Assembly: GCA_937889655.1 (NCBI GenBank)
Contig: CALBZG010000178.1
Span: 1-26,136 of the forward strand
Reading direction: 5' to 3'
DNA length: 26,136 bases
Source of the DNA: an uncultured Clostridia bacterium
Lineage (GTDB): Bacteria > Bacillota > Clostridia > Peptostreptococcales > Anaerovoracaceae
Below the pieces are notes generated by a model that searched no databases, was not told the DNA's origin, and saw only the letters and a program-made list of their open reading frames with translations. A program made the translations under genes and the position numbers. Of this stretch, positions 1 through 7,411 are shown in pieces. Each line of letters begins with the position of its first letter. The first letter of the stretch is position 1.

Positions 1-1335
1 CAGCATCGGACCCATAATGTCTTCCACATAAGAAGGCCATATGAATCCCTCTTTTTCATCTCTTCCGTTACGGGATATTTCCTTGATGCCCGCATCATAT
101 AATGCTTTCATAAACGAATTTCCGTAATCGAAGAAATATGTTCCTTTGTCAGTCAGTTTTTTAATAGCGGCAAAGTGACGGTGAAGAGATTCATCGACTT
201 TTATGCAAAATTCTTCGCGGTTTTCATGCAGGAGAGCGGTTCTCTCATCAAAAGAAAGTCCCGCAGGGCAATAACCGCCGTTGTACACATTATGACATGA
301 TGTTTGATCCGACAATAGTTCGATGCAAAAACCATTTAATGCAGCCTTTTCCAGAAGATCGACGATGTTGCCATGATAAGCTATGGAAATCGTCTCACCG
401 CTTTTTCTTTTTGCCTCCGCCAGGCTGAACACTTCATCAAGATCACTGCTGATCACGTCTACCCAGCCCTGTCTGTATCTGGTTTCGATTCGAGACAGGT
501 CGACCTCAGCAAAAATGCCCACAGCTCCGGCAATATTCGCTGCTTTTGGCTGTGCTCCTGACATACCGCCAAGTCCCGATGATACAAACGTATGACCTGT
601 AAGATCGCCTGTATCCGAAACACCTAAAAATTTTCTGCCGGCATTTAATATGGTGTTAAATGTTCCATGAACAATCCCCTGCGGCCCTATATACATCCAC
701 CCGCCGGCAGTCATCTGGCCATAGTTTGCGACACCCATTTCCTCTGCGATCTCCCAGTCTTCGAGATTGTCGAACATGCCTACCATAAGTGCATTGGTTA
801 TGATGACTCTAGGAGCGTCAGGCCTTGAGGGGAACAGTCCAAGGGGATGTCCTGATTCGATCACAAGGGTCTGGCGATCTGTCAGTTCCTCGAGGTATTT
901 TTTTATTAATTGATACTGAAGCCAGTTCTGGCAAGGGCGTCCCGTTTCGCCATAAGTAACAAGCTCGTAAGGGTATAGTGCGATTTCAAAATCAAGATTA
1001 TTATCGATCATAACCTGAAAAGCTTTGCCCTCAATGCAGTTCCCCTTATATTCATTTATCGGCTTGCCGTAGATCCTTCCGTGCGGCCTGTAGCGATAGG
1101 CATAAATCCTGCCTCTGGTTTTCAATTCCTCCATGAATTCAGGCGCAAGGGTCTCATGGAGCTCTTCAGGCACATAGCGAAGAGCATTTTTTAAGGCTAT
1201 TTTGGTCTGCTCCTTTGACAACCGGAACCCCCTGTCCGGCGCTCTTCTTGTATTTAGGTCGAAATCAGGGTATTCCGGAAGAGCCGGATCCAACCTGATC
1301 GTCATGCCTTGATATATTTCACTGTTCGTTAACAT
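1..1335 (-). CDS. hutU: Urocanate hydratase, 3' end beyond window
   Basis: Urocanase converts urocanate to imidazolonepropionate, the second step of cytosolic histidine breakdown. Reading the minus strand from the ATG at 1335 gives 445 codons with no stop, so the gene continues past the left edge. Visible family segments include GLGGMSGAQPKA near the middle, a cysteine-bearing NGGYCPAG stretch, and GTYFFDYGNSFMKAL followed by FIWPSYVEDIMGPML at the edge. These fit the long (roughly 670-residue) urocanase form, so about two thirds is present; the NAD-proximal catalytic cysteine region would lie outside. An AGGAGGT ribosome site sits 7 nt before the ATG. It follows hutH by 41 bp on the same strand, so the two are probably one operon. 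No frameshift was seen in the stretches I translated. Confidence 0.95.
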   Translation of the reverse strand, partial: MLTNSEIYQGMTIRLDPALPEYPDFDLNTRRAPDRGFRLSKEQTKIALKNALRYVPEELHETLAPEFMEELKTRGRIYAYRYRPHGRIYGKPINEYKGNCIEGKAFQVMIDNNLDFEIALYPYELVTYGETGRPCQNWLQYQLIKKYLEELTDRQTLVIESGHPLGLFPSRPDAPRVIITNALMVGMFDNLEDWEIAEEMGVANYGQMTAGGWMYIGPQGIVHGTFNTILNAGRKFLGVSDTGDLTGHTFVSSGLGGMSGAQPKAANIAGAVGIFAEVDLSRIETRYRQGWVDVISSDLDEVFSLAEAKRKSGETISIAYHGNIVDLLEKAALNGFCIELLSDQTSCHNVYNGGYCPAGLSFDERTALLHENREEFCIKVDESLHRHFAAIKKLTDKGTYFFDYGNSFMKALYDAGIKEISRNGRDEKEGFIWPSYVEDIMGPML

Positions 1336-1376
1336 AATATTTACCTCCTGGTCAACGGCGTTAAATATTCATTTAA

Positions 1377-2903
1377 TTATTTCAGCCGGCCTATCACCTT
1401 TTCCACTGCTTCAACGATTGCACCGGATTTTACCATATTTTCAAATTTCACTAATTCATCATGCATCAGTACATCCCGGTCAACAGGGCCTACGTGCTTC
1501 CTGATAAATTCATAGGCAGCTTTGGTCGCCGGCGCCAATCCTTTTTCACCTCTAAGCCAGATAGCCTGGGAAGCAGAAAAAAGTTCAATGCCTATAACTT
1601 TCTGCGTGTTATCCATAATCATAGCTGCTGTTCTTGCAGCAGTTGTGCCCATGCTGACATGATCTTCCTGATTTCCTGAGGATGGGATCGAATCCACCGA
1701 AGCAGGATGTGCATAGATTTTATTTTCTGATACCATCGATGCAGCTGAATATTGGGCTATCATAAAGCCGGAGCATACGCCGCCATGCTTTGTGAGAAAA
1801 GGTGGAAGCCCTTCGGACAACTGAGGATTGATCAGTCTTTCACTTCTTCTTTCAGAGATATCCGCCAGCTCCGATATGGCTATTTTTAAAAAATCGAAAG
1901 CCAGAGCCATAGGCTGACCGTGAAAATTCCCGCCCGAGATCACCTCTTCCTGATCAGGAAATATCAAAGGATTGTCTGTAACTGCATTCAATTCTTTGGT
2001 TACTGCTTTATAAACATAATGAACGGCATCCCTGCTGGCGCCATGGACCTGAGGAATGCATCTCAATGAGTAAGGATCCTGTACTTTGTTTGGATTCGTA
2101 TCCCTGGCATTCTCGGATCCTTCTAATAATCTAAGCAGATTCTCAGCTGTGTCGATCTGTCCCCGATGAGCCCGCAATTGATGCACCTTTGGGTCATACG
2201 CCTTCTTAATGGCATTAAGGGCTTCCCCTGTTAGTGCGGTAGCAATATCGGCGGCTTTGATCAGGATTAGGGCTTCCCAGAGAACATTGACACCGATAGC
2301 TGTCATGATTTGTGTTCCATTGATCAACGCAAGACCCTCTTTAGCTGCAAGGACAACGGGTTTGATACCTGCTTCTTTCATAGCGTCTGCACCGGTTAAT
2401 ATCCGGCCGTTGTACTCAGCCTTTCCCTCTCCGATCATGACCAGTACGATATGTGACAAAGGGGCAAGGTCCCCTGAGGCTCCCAGGGATCCTTTTTCTG
2501 GAATGACCGGATGAACGCCTTTGTTCAGCATTTCAATCAAGGTGTTTAAAGTTTCGGGCCGTATGCCGGAATTGCCTCTGGCCAGAGCGTTGCATCTTAA
2601 AAGAATCGCTGCTCTTACAACTTCCCGGGGAAGAGGATCGCCCATCGCGCAGGAATGGCTTAATATTAAATTTCTTTGTAAATCGGCTGTTTCATCTTTA
2701 GATATGAATGTATCTGAAAACTTGCCGAATCCTGTAGTAAGACCATAAACAACCGCGCCTTCTGCCAGTTTTTTGTCGACGAACGCCCTGGCCTTTTTAA
2801 CGGCTGCCAGTGCATCATCAGACACTTCGACCATTTCACCATATTTTGCCACTTTCATAGTGTCTTCCACTGTTAGTGATTTCCCATCGATTATTATCGA
2901 CAT
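1377..2903 (-). CDS. hutH: Histidine ammonia-lyase
   Basis: HutH deaminates L-histidine to urocanate and ammonia, the first step of the Hut pathway, feeding HutU immediately downstream. The 508-residue length is normal for the family. The segment GSLGASGDLAPLSH contains the Ala142-Ser143-Gly144 triad that cyclises into the MIO electrophilic cofactor. Other typical segments are VYGLTTGFGKFSD near residue 52, RGNSGIR near 109 and the C-terminal SSGNQEDHVSMG. The ATG at 2903 is preceded by GGGAGG at a 7-nt spacing. A promoter candidate lies about 95 bp upstream. The aromatic ammonia-lyase family also includes phenylalanine and tyrosine lyases, but the hutU neighbour supports histidine as substrate. 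Confidence 0.97.
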   Translation of the reverse strand: MSIIIDGKSLTVEDTMKVAKYGEMVEVSDDALAAVKKARAFVDKKLAEGAVVYGLTTGFGKFSDTFISKDETADLQRNLILSHSCAMGDPLPREVVRAAILLRCNALARGNSGIRPETLNTLIEMLNKGVHPVIPEKGSLGASGDLAPLSHIVLVMIGEGKAEYNGRILTGADAMKEAGIKPVVLAAKEGLALINGTQIMTAIGVNVLWEALILIKAADIATALTGEALNAIKKAYDPKVHQLRAHRGQIDTAENLLRLLEGSENARDTNPNKVQDPYSLRCIPQVHGASRDAVHYVYKAVTKELNAVTDNPLIFPDQEEVISGGNFHGQPMALAFDFLKIAISELADISERRSERLINPQLSEGLPPFLTKHGGVCSGFMIAQYSAASMVSENKIYAHPASVDSIPSSGNQEDHVSMGTTAARTAAMIMDNTQKVIGIELFSASQAIWLRGEKGLAPATKAAYEFIRKHVGPVDRDVLMHDELVKFENMVKSGAIVEAVEKVIGRLK

Positions 2904-2934
2904 ATTGCGCCTCCCGAGACATAGCTTCCTTACA

Positions 2935-2979
2935 AAAATAGTACTGGATTAGTGCAATATACTATTTTGCTACTATTTT
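2935..2979 (-). repeat. Repeated AAAATAGTA motif in the hut leader
   Basis: The 9-mer TACTATTTT occurs at 2960-2968 and again at 2971-2979, and its exact reverse complement AAAATAGTA is at 2935-2943. All three lie downstream of the predicted hut promoter and before the hutH ribosome site. In the transcript either upstream copy could pair with the downstream copy, giving alternative hairpins ending in a short U run; as DNA the array could be an operator. Function is inference. Confidence 0.5.
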
Positions 2980-2999
2980 TTTTACGTATTTCTAAAATC

Positions 3000-3027
3000 A
3001 TTATAACAAATAACTTAAATTTTTCCA
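3000..3027 (-). promoter_or_regulatory. Putative hutHU promoter
   Basis: On the minus strand a perfect TATAAT (3000-3005) is preceded after 16 bp by TGGAAA (3022-3027), four of six matches to the -35 consensus. A start near 2993 would give a leader of about 90 nt. The gap between hutH and the DUF1294 gene (2904-3238) holds this promoter, the repeat array and a terminator hairpin; I see nothing else convincing in 3028-3213. Confidence 0.5.
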
Positions 3028-3213
3028 GTATTATTTGAAGTCTGGAGATTTATTAAAGTTAGTAATTTCAATGTGTTTACGGTTTATTGCTTTTAGTTGA
3101 AGCACTTCTGCAGGGCTATTGCGGCAGTTGTGTTGAACACTAAAGCGACACCGGGATATCTAAGTAAAGCAAATTTTTTAATCACTATTTTGCTTTTATA
3201 TTAAATTAAATGA

Positions 3214-3233
3214 CTCCCGCAATGAGTCGGGAG
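3214..3233 (-). terminator. Hairpin after the parAB-DUF1294 cluster
   Basis: CTCCCG (3214-3219) and CGGGAG (3228-3233) form a 6-bp GC stem with an 8-nt loop just beyond the DUF1294 stop codon. On the minus strand it is followed by an interrupted U tract. On the plus strand it is followed by a clean T5, so it may work in both directions, although no plus-strand gene needs it. Confidence 0.5.
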
Positions 3234-3238
3234 CCTTT

Positions 3239-3511
3239 TTATGATTTTATTCCATTTTGAATATAAGTAAAGACAAGAATCATGTTGAATGCAAAAGCCA
3301 TCGGAAACGCTATTTTAAATTTGGCTTTTTTCGTTTTGTGCTTGAAGACGATAGAACCGGCGATGCAGCCCACTGCACCCATAAAAACCGCTATCCCGAC
3401 CAAAGCGTTTTCTTTTATCCGTTGTCTATGGTGCATTGAATTGTGTTTATCAACACCCATGATCAAAAAAGCAGCAAGGTTCCAAAGAATATATAAATAA
3501 ATAAGATCCAT
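3239..3511 (-). CDS. DUF1294 small membrane protein
   Basis: This small integral membrane protein of about 90 residues matches the DUF1294 pattern. It has a first hydrophobic helix ending in MGVDKH, an R-x-K-E motif (RIKENAL), a Gly/Ala-rich second helix (AVFMGAVGCIAGSIVF), then HKTKKAKF, and a final hydrophobic helix. The family has no established function. I chose the ATG at 3511 because AGGTG lies 6 nt upstream. A GTG at 3520, directly abutting the parB stop codon, is the longer alternative (93 residues). Its tight placement behind parB suggests co-transcription, but nothing ties it to segregation. Confidence 0.8.
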   Translation of the reverse strand: MDLIYLYILWNLAAFLIMGVDKHNSMHHRQRIKENALVGIAVFMGAVGCIAGSIVFKHKTKKAKFKIAFPMAFAFNMILVFTYIQNGIKS

Positions 3512-3520
3512 CTGATACAC

Positions 3521-4432
3521 CTAATTCAATTCTTTTAAAAGGTCGATCAGTCGTTCCAGTTCATCCTTGGAATAGTACTCTATTTCAATTTTTCCCTTTT
3601 TCCCATTGTATTTAATAGAAACTTTTGTTCCCAGTATTGATTTCAATTCTTCTTCGACTCTCTGCAGTTCTGTGTTCTTTGCTTTTTTAACGATCGTTTT
3701 CTTTCGTCCCGGTTCGTCAGCGGCCATTTTTTCAATTTCTCTAACTGATAACCCTTCTTTCGCAGCGCTTCTTGCAAGTTCCAATTGTCTTTTTCCCGAA
3801 AGAGGCAATAGTGCCCTTCCGTGACCGGCAGTCAATTGTTCTGTAAAAATCAATTCTCTTATTTCTTCGGGCAATTTGAGCAGTCTCACCATGTTCGCAA
3901 TATACGGACGGCTTTTCCCGAGACTTTTTGAAACTTCTTCCTGTGTCAGTCTGAAAGTGGTCATCATTTTATTGATCGCTTCTGCTTCTTCGATTGGATT
4001 CAAGTCCTCTCTCTGCATATTTTCTATAATGGAAAGAAGCATATTCTGCTCTTCTGTCAGTGTCCTTACAATAGAAGGTATCTCTTTTAAACCCGCTTTT
4101 CTCGCGGCTCTCCATCTTCTTTCCCCTGCAACCAGTTCATAGCCATCACCCTGCTCCGCTTTTCGCAGCACAACCGGTTGTATGACTCCGTGTTCAATAA
4201 TAGACGCTGCTAATTCATCAAGCTTGTCTTCATCAAAATTCTTTCTTGGCTGCTTGGAATTAGGCTTGATATTGTTTATATCCACAAAGATTATATAGTT
4301 TTCATCGATATCAGAACGATTTTCCTTTGAGCTGCGCTTTGCTCCGGATTCTTTTTTTTCTTTAAAGTTTATTTCAACGTCGCCAAAAAGAGCTTCCAGA
4401 CCTCTGCCTAGTCCCGTATTTCTGGAAGTCAT
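3521..4432 (-). CDS. parB: Chromosome partitioning protein ParB (Spo0J)
   Basis: ParB is the CTP-dependent DNA clamp that loads at parS, spreads, and recruits ParA and SMC to the origin. The N-terminus GLGRGLEALFGD is the typical ParA-stimulating segment. It is followed by the ParB nuclease-like domain with QPRKNFDEDKLDELA and the CTP-binding GERRWRAA motif, then a helix-turn-helix around EEVSKSLGKSRPYIANMVRLL and a C-terminal dimerisation region. I place the start at the ATG at 4432. It has GGGAGG upstream, and its ATGA overlaps the parA stop. A longer start at 4447 would have that ribosome site inside the gene. The resulting 303 residues is a usual length. Only one ParB-family gene is present here; no Noc paralogue is seen. 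Confidence 0.96.
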   Translation of the reverse strand: MTSRNTGLGRGLEALFGDVEINFKEKKESGAKRSSKENRSDIDENYIIFVDINNIKPNSKQPRKNFDEDKLDELAASIIEHGVIQPVVLRKAEQGDGYELVAGERRWRAARKAGLKEIPSIVRTLTEEQNMLLSIIENMQREDLNPIEEAEAINKMMTTFRLTQEEVSKSLGKSRPYIANMVRLLKLPEEIRELIFTEQLTAGHGRALLPLSGKRQLELARSAAKEGLSVREIEKMAADEPGRKKTIVKKAKNTELQRVEEELKSILGTKVSIKYNGKKGKIEIEYYSKDELERLIDLLKELN

Positions 4433-5202
4433 TTTCTCGCCTCCCATTCCAGGAATTCTTCGGCAAATTCCATATAGGACTGCGCTCCCTGTGATCTTGG
4501 ATCATACTGTATGATTGGAAGTCCAAAACCGGGAGCCTCAGCGAGCCTGATATTTCTTGGAATAATGGTTTTATAAACCTTTTCCCGGAAATATTTTTTA
4601 ACTTCTTGAACTACTTGTACAGAAAGATTTGTTCTTCCATCGAACATCGATAATATGACACCTTGAATCTGAAGTTTCGGGTTCAAGGTTTTTCTTACTA
4701 TTTCTATAGTGCTCATTAACTGGCTTACACCTTCAAGTGCATAAAACTCACATTGTATAGGTATAAGCACACTATCTACGGCGGTTAGAGAGTTGATAGT
4801 TAATAGACCAAGGGAAGGAGGACAATCGATAAAAATATAGTCATAACCTCTTTTAATTTTATCGATGGCTTTCTTTAATCTTTTTTCTCTGCTTTCCAAT
4901 TGAACCAGTTCAACTTCAGCACCGGCCAATTGTACGCTGGCTGGAATAATAAACAAGTTTTCTACGCCGGTAGACATAATGGCTTCCCGTGGATCCATCC
5001 TATCATTCACTAATATTTCATAGGATGTTTTAACTAAACCTTTTTTCGAAATTCCCATACCGCTTGTGGTGTTTCCTTGAGGGTCAATATCCAGAATCAA
5101 AACCTTCTTGCCTTTGATTGCAAGGCAAGCAGCGAGATTTATATTGGTAGTTGTTTTACCAACCCCGCCCTTCTGGTTGAAAATTGCTATAGCTTTTCCC
5201 AT
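4429..5202 (-). CDS. parA: Chromosome partitioning ATPase ParA (Soj)
   Basis: ParA is a Walker-type ATPase that binds nonspecific DNA as an ATP dimer, is stimulated by ParB, and in Bacillus also regulates DnaA. The 257-residue protein opens with IAIFNQKGGVGKTTT, the deviant Walker A motif with its signature lysine. It continues with ILDIDPQGN (A') and YIFIDCPPSLGLLT (Walker B). The ATG at 5202 has AGGAGG upstream. It overlaps parB by 4 nt (ATGA), so the two are translationally coupled. Two parS sites lie just upstream of its promoter. Confidence 0.96.
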   Translation of the reverse strand: MGKAIAIFNQKGGVGKTTTNINLAACLAIKGKKVLILDIDPQGNTTSGMGISKKGLVKTSYEILVNDRMDPREAIMSTGVENLFIIPASVQLAGAEVELVQLESREKRLKKAIDKIKRGYDYIFIDCPPSLGLLTINSLTAVDSVLIPIQCEFYALEGVSQLMSTIEIVRKTLNPKLQIQGVILSMFDGRTNLSVQVVQEVKKYFREKVYKTIIPRNIRLAEAPGFGLPIIQYDPRSQGAQSYMEFAEEFLEWEARK

Positions 5203-5238
5203 TTTACCCCCTCCTGATTTTTTAATTCTTTAGGGATG

Positions 5239-5267
5239 ATTATATACTATGAACTTGTTTTTTACCA
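5239..5267 (-). promoter_or_regulatory. Putative parAB promoter
   Basis: Minus-strand TATAAT at 5239-5244 is a perfect -10 box. The hexamer 17 bp upstream, TGGTAA (5262-5267), is a poor -35. The adjacent parS site at 5291-5306 could allow ParB feedback on transcription, which is inference. Confidence 0.4.
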
Positions 5268-5290
5268 TACAATTTCAAAATTAAGCAAAA

Positions 5291-5306
5291 AGTTTCACGT
5301 GAAACA
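5291..5306. promoter_or_regulatory. parS site 1
   Basis: AGTTTCACGTGAAACA matches the Firmicute parS consensus TGTTTCACGTGAAACA at 15 of 16 positions; only the first base differs. It lies between parA and the second parS, with centres 37 bp apart. Confidence 0.95.
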
Positions 5307-5312
5307 TATTTT

Positions 5313-5358
5313 CTTAATATAAAAGATTGTTTCACGTGAAACAATCTTTTATATTAAG
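5313..5358 (-). terminator. 46-bp perfect palindrome around parS 2, likely bidirectional terminator
   Basis: Positions 5313-5335 are the exact reverse complement of 5336-5358, with no mismatch. The core is parS. The flanks AAAAGATT and AATCTTTT give each strand a stable hairpin followed by a U-rich run. It sits 35 bp past the rsmG stop, so on the minus strand it would end dnaA-dnaN-rsmG transcription before parA. Confidence 0.75.
5328..5343. promoter_or_regulatory. parS site 2 (exact consensus)
   Basis: TGTTTCACGTGAAACA is a 16-of-16 match to the parS consensus bound by Spo0J/ParB. It lies at the centre of the larger 46-bp palindrome. The adjacent parAB genes confirm the context. Confidence 0.97.
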
Positions 5359-5392
5359 CTTATTGTTATTATTTTCCATTTTATTTTACTTA

Positions 5393-6112
5393 CTAAAGCG
5401 GGTTTTTTGAAGGAGTTCCGGCTTTCCTTGGATATTCCGAAGGAGTGTGTTTTATCTTTTTTATAATCAAAATCCGGTGTTCCATTTCTTGAAATTCTGC
5501 AAACTCCGGCTTGAATTCTTTTACCATTTCTCCACCCAGTATTTTTATTGCCTTCAAGCTTCTTTTTTTCTCTTCTTCTGATTTTGGGCCTTTATATGCT
5601 ATAAACATACCTCCGGGTTTAATTAATGGTATGCAATATTCACAGAGTATCGCAAGGTCGGCTACCGCTCTTGACAGACAAATATCATATTTTTCTCTGT
5701 GTTGTTTATCTCTTCCAAAATCTTCCGCTCTTACATGACACGTCTTAACGTTATTGATTTGCAATTCAGAGCATACTTCATCTATTACATGGAGCTTCTT
5801 TTTTATAGCATCAACAAGACAAAATTCTATATCTGGAAACAATATTGCCAGTGGTACTCCTGGAAATCCTGCACCAGTCCCAACATCAACAATTTTTGTA
5901 ATATTGTTAAAATATGGCATTTTAGCTGCTGTTAAAGAATCGATCAAATGTTTTAAAACGAATTCTTCTTTATCCGTTATTGTGGTCAGATTTATCGACT
6001 GATTCTTTTCCAGGATTCTATTCATATATGCTTCCAATTTCTTTAAAGCATCTTCAATATCGATTTTATAATCTTTACTTATTTCTTCTAAAACTTTTCT
6101 TAAATTTTCCAT
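5393..6112 (-). CDS. rsmG: 16S rRNA (guanine527-N7)-methyltransferase
   Basis: RsmG (GidB) methylates N7 of G527 in 16S rRNA using S-adenosylmethionine. The SAM-binding motif VDVGTGAGFPGVPLAI lies near residue 75, preceded by KHLIDSLT. SRAVADLAILCEY and PGGMFIAYKGP follow, and the C-terminus HTPSEYPRKAGTPSKNPL is the family hallmark. I choose the ATG at 6112 (239 residues); an in-frame TTG lies one codon upstream. No convincing ribosome site precedes it. It starts 6 bp after the dnaN stop, so it probably relies on coupling. In many Firmicutes rsmG follows mnmG; here it follows dnaN, an apparent consequence of an inversion around the origin. Confidence 0.96.
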   Translation of the reverse strand: MENLRKVLEEISKDYKIDIEDALKKLEAYMNRILEKNQSINLTTITDKEEFVLKHLIDSLTAAKMPYFNNITKIVDVGTGAGFPGVPLAILFPDIEFCLVDAIKKKLHVIDEVCSELQINNVKTCHVRAEDFGRDKQHREKYDICLSRAVADLAILCEYCIPLIKPGGMFIAYKGPKSEEEKKRSLKAIKILGGEMVKEFKPEFAEFQEMEHRILIIKKIKHTPSEYPRKAGTPSKNPL

Positions 6113-6118
6113 CAATGA

Positions 6119-7231
6119 TTACGCAGTTATTCTAACAGGAAGTACCAAATATTCAAATCTGTTGCCTTCGATCTGTTTGATCAGGCATGGACTGGTAGGC
6201 GTATTAAATTCCATTAGCAGTTCTTCTTCATCCACTACCTTAAGAACATCCGAAATATATTTTGAATTAAATCCAATAACAATATCTTCTCCGGTTTTTT
6301 CCATAATAATTTCTTCTTTTACATCTCCCTCTTCTGATTTCGATGTTATAGTAAGTAAATTTCCTAATATCGTCATTTTGATAAGATTATTTTTACCCTC
6401 CTTAGCCAATAAGGATGCTCTTTCAATACTATTTTGTAAATTACTCCTGTTAATTTTTATAATGCACTTCTTTTCTTTTGGCAGAATATCTCTGTATTTT
6501 ATAAATTGTCCTTCAAGAAGTCTGAGAATCACCTTTGTTGAATCGATTTTAATCAATGCCTTCTTATTATCCAGTATCATTTCAATATCTTTTTGCGCTT
6601 CTTCTTCACTGATTATTTTGCTGATTTCATTAAGGAGTTTTGCTGAAACGATGATGTTCTGCTCTTTATCTATTATCATCTTTTCTCTGATGACAGCCAT
6701 ACGAAAGCCATCTAATGCGATCATATTCAAATGATTGTCTTTGCACTCCATAAGTACACCGACAATGACACCCTTTGAATCATCAGCGCTTGCTGCAAAA
6801 GATGACTTTCTGATCATATCCTTGAATATATCTTTATCAAAAACTAATTTATCTGTTTCTTCCTCAGTTATGTTTCCTATGCTTGGAAATTCATCAGAAT
6901 TTAATCCCACAATATTAAACTCTGAAAAAGCACTTTTTATTAATATTTTTCCATTTATTTCTTGGCTGATCGATATTTCTTCATTCGGTAGTTTCCTGAC
7001 GATATCACTGAAAAGTCTTGCCATAACAACTGTGGATCCTTCTTCAATAACATTTACTTCTATGGATTTCTCTATACTTATTTCCAAATCCGATGCTGAT
7101 AAAATTAATTTTCCATTTTTAACATTTAGTAGGATTCCTTTCAGAATAGGAATAGTTGTTCTTGAAGTAACTGCTTTTGAAACTGTATTCAGTGCTTTAA
7201 CCAAGGTTTGTTGTTCGCAAGTGAATTTCAT
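6119..7231 (-). CDS. dnaN: DNA polymerase III sliding clamp, beta subunit
   Basis: DnaN forms the ring-shaped dimer that tethers DNA polymerase III to the template and serves as a docking hub for repair proteins. The 370-residue protein begins MKFTCEQQTLVKALNTV and contains SRTTIPILKGILL, a typical clamp N-terminal segment. It ends PCLIKQIEGNRFEYLVLPVRI, matching the conserved C-terminal peptide-binding edge. The ATG at 7231 has GGAGGT 7 nt upstream, so an in-frame ATG at 7252 is rejected as the start. It lies downstream of dnaA in the same direction, separated by the origin unwinding element. The coding sequence is noticeably AT-rich. Confidence 0.97.
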   Translation of the reverse strand: MKFTCEQQTLVKALNTVSKAVTSRTTIPILKGILLNVKNGKLILSASDLEISIEKSIEVNVIEEGSTVVMARLFSDIVRKLPNEEISISQEINGKILIKSAFSEFNIVGLNSDEFPSIGNITEEETDKLVFDKDIFKDMIRKSSFAASADDSKGVIVGVLMECKDNHLNMIALDGFRMAVIREKMIIDKEQNIIVSAKLLNEISKIISEEEAQKDIEMILDNKKALIKIDSTKVILRLLEGQFIKYRDILPKEKKCIIKINRSNLQNSIERASLLAKEGKNNLIKMTILGNLLTITSKSEEGDVKEEIIMEKTGEDIVIGFNSKYISDVLKVVDEEELLMEFNTPTSPCLIKQIEGNRFEYLVLPVRITA

Positions 7232-7252
7232 TTGAATTACCTCCGATGTCAT

Positions 7253-7308
7253 TATTAATAATTTATTCTTAGTAGTATTAGTAGTAGGCTCTGTTAATAA
7301 GTTGATAA
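7253..7308. other. oriC basal unwinding element: DnaA-trio repeats plus DnaA boxes
   Basis: Plus-strand 7270-7287 reads TAG TAG TAT TAG TAG TAG, the trinucleotide DnaA-trio pattern (3'-GAT-5' read on one strand) used by DnaA to load on single strands. A short GC patch (7287-7291) follows. Two tandem weak DnaA boxes come next on the minus strand: TTATTAACA (7292-7300) and TTATCAACT (7300-7308), each 7 of 9. On the other side is an AT-rich stretch (7253-7269), the expected melting site. The order box, GC patch, trios, AT-rich stretch matches the Bacillus subtilis unwinding system between dnaA and dnaN. Confidence 0.75.
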
Positions 7309-7353
7309 GCGTATATATCGTTAAAATATCAACAATTATTTTTCGAATAACCT

Positions 7354-7362
7354 TGTGGAAAA
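7354..7362 (-). promoter_or_regulatory. DnaA box in the dnaA-dnaN gap
   Basis: TTTTCCACA on the minus strand matches TTATCCACA at 8 of 9 positions. It lies between the dnaA stop and the unwinding element. Confidence 0.6.
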
Positions 7363-7411
7363 CCCTTAGGAAAATTCATTAATAGAATGAATAACTCAAA
7401 AATAACCAAAC

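Noticed and set aside
6162..7235. Two long plus-strand open frames opposite dnaN
   Set aside because: They are Ser/Ile/Phe-rich mirror translations of the AT-rich dnaN gene and have no family features.
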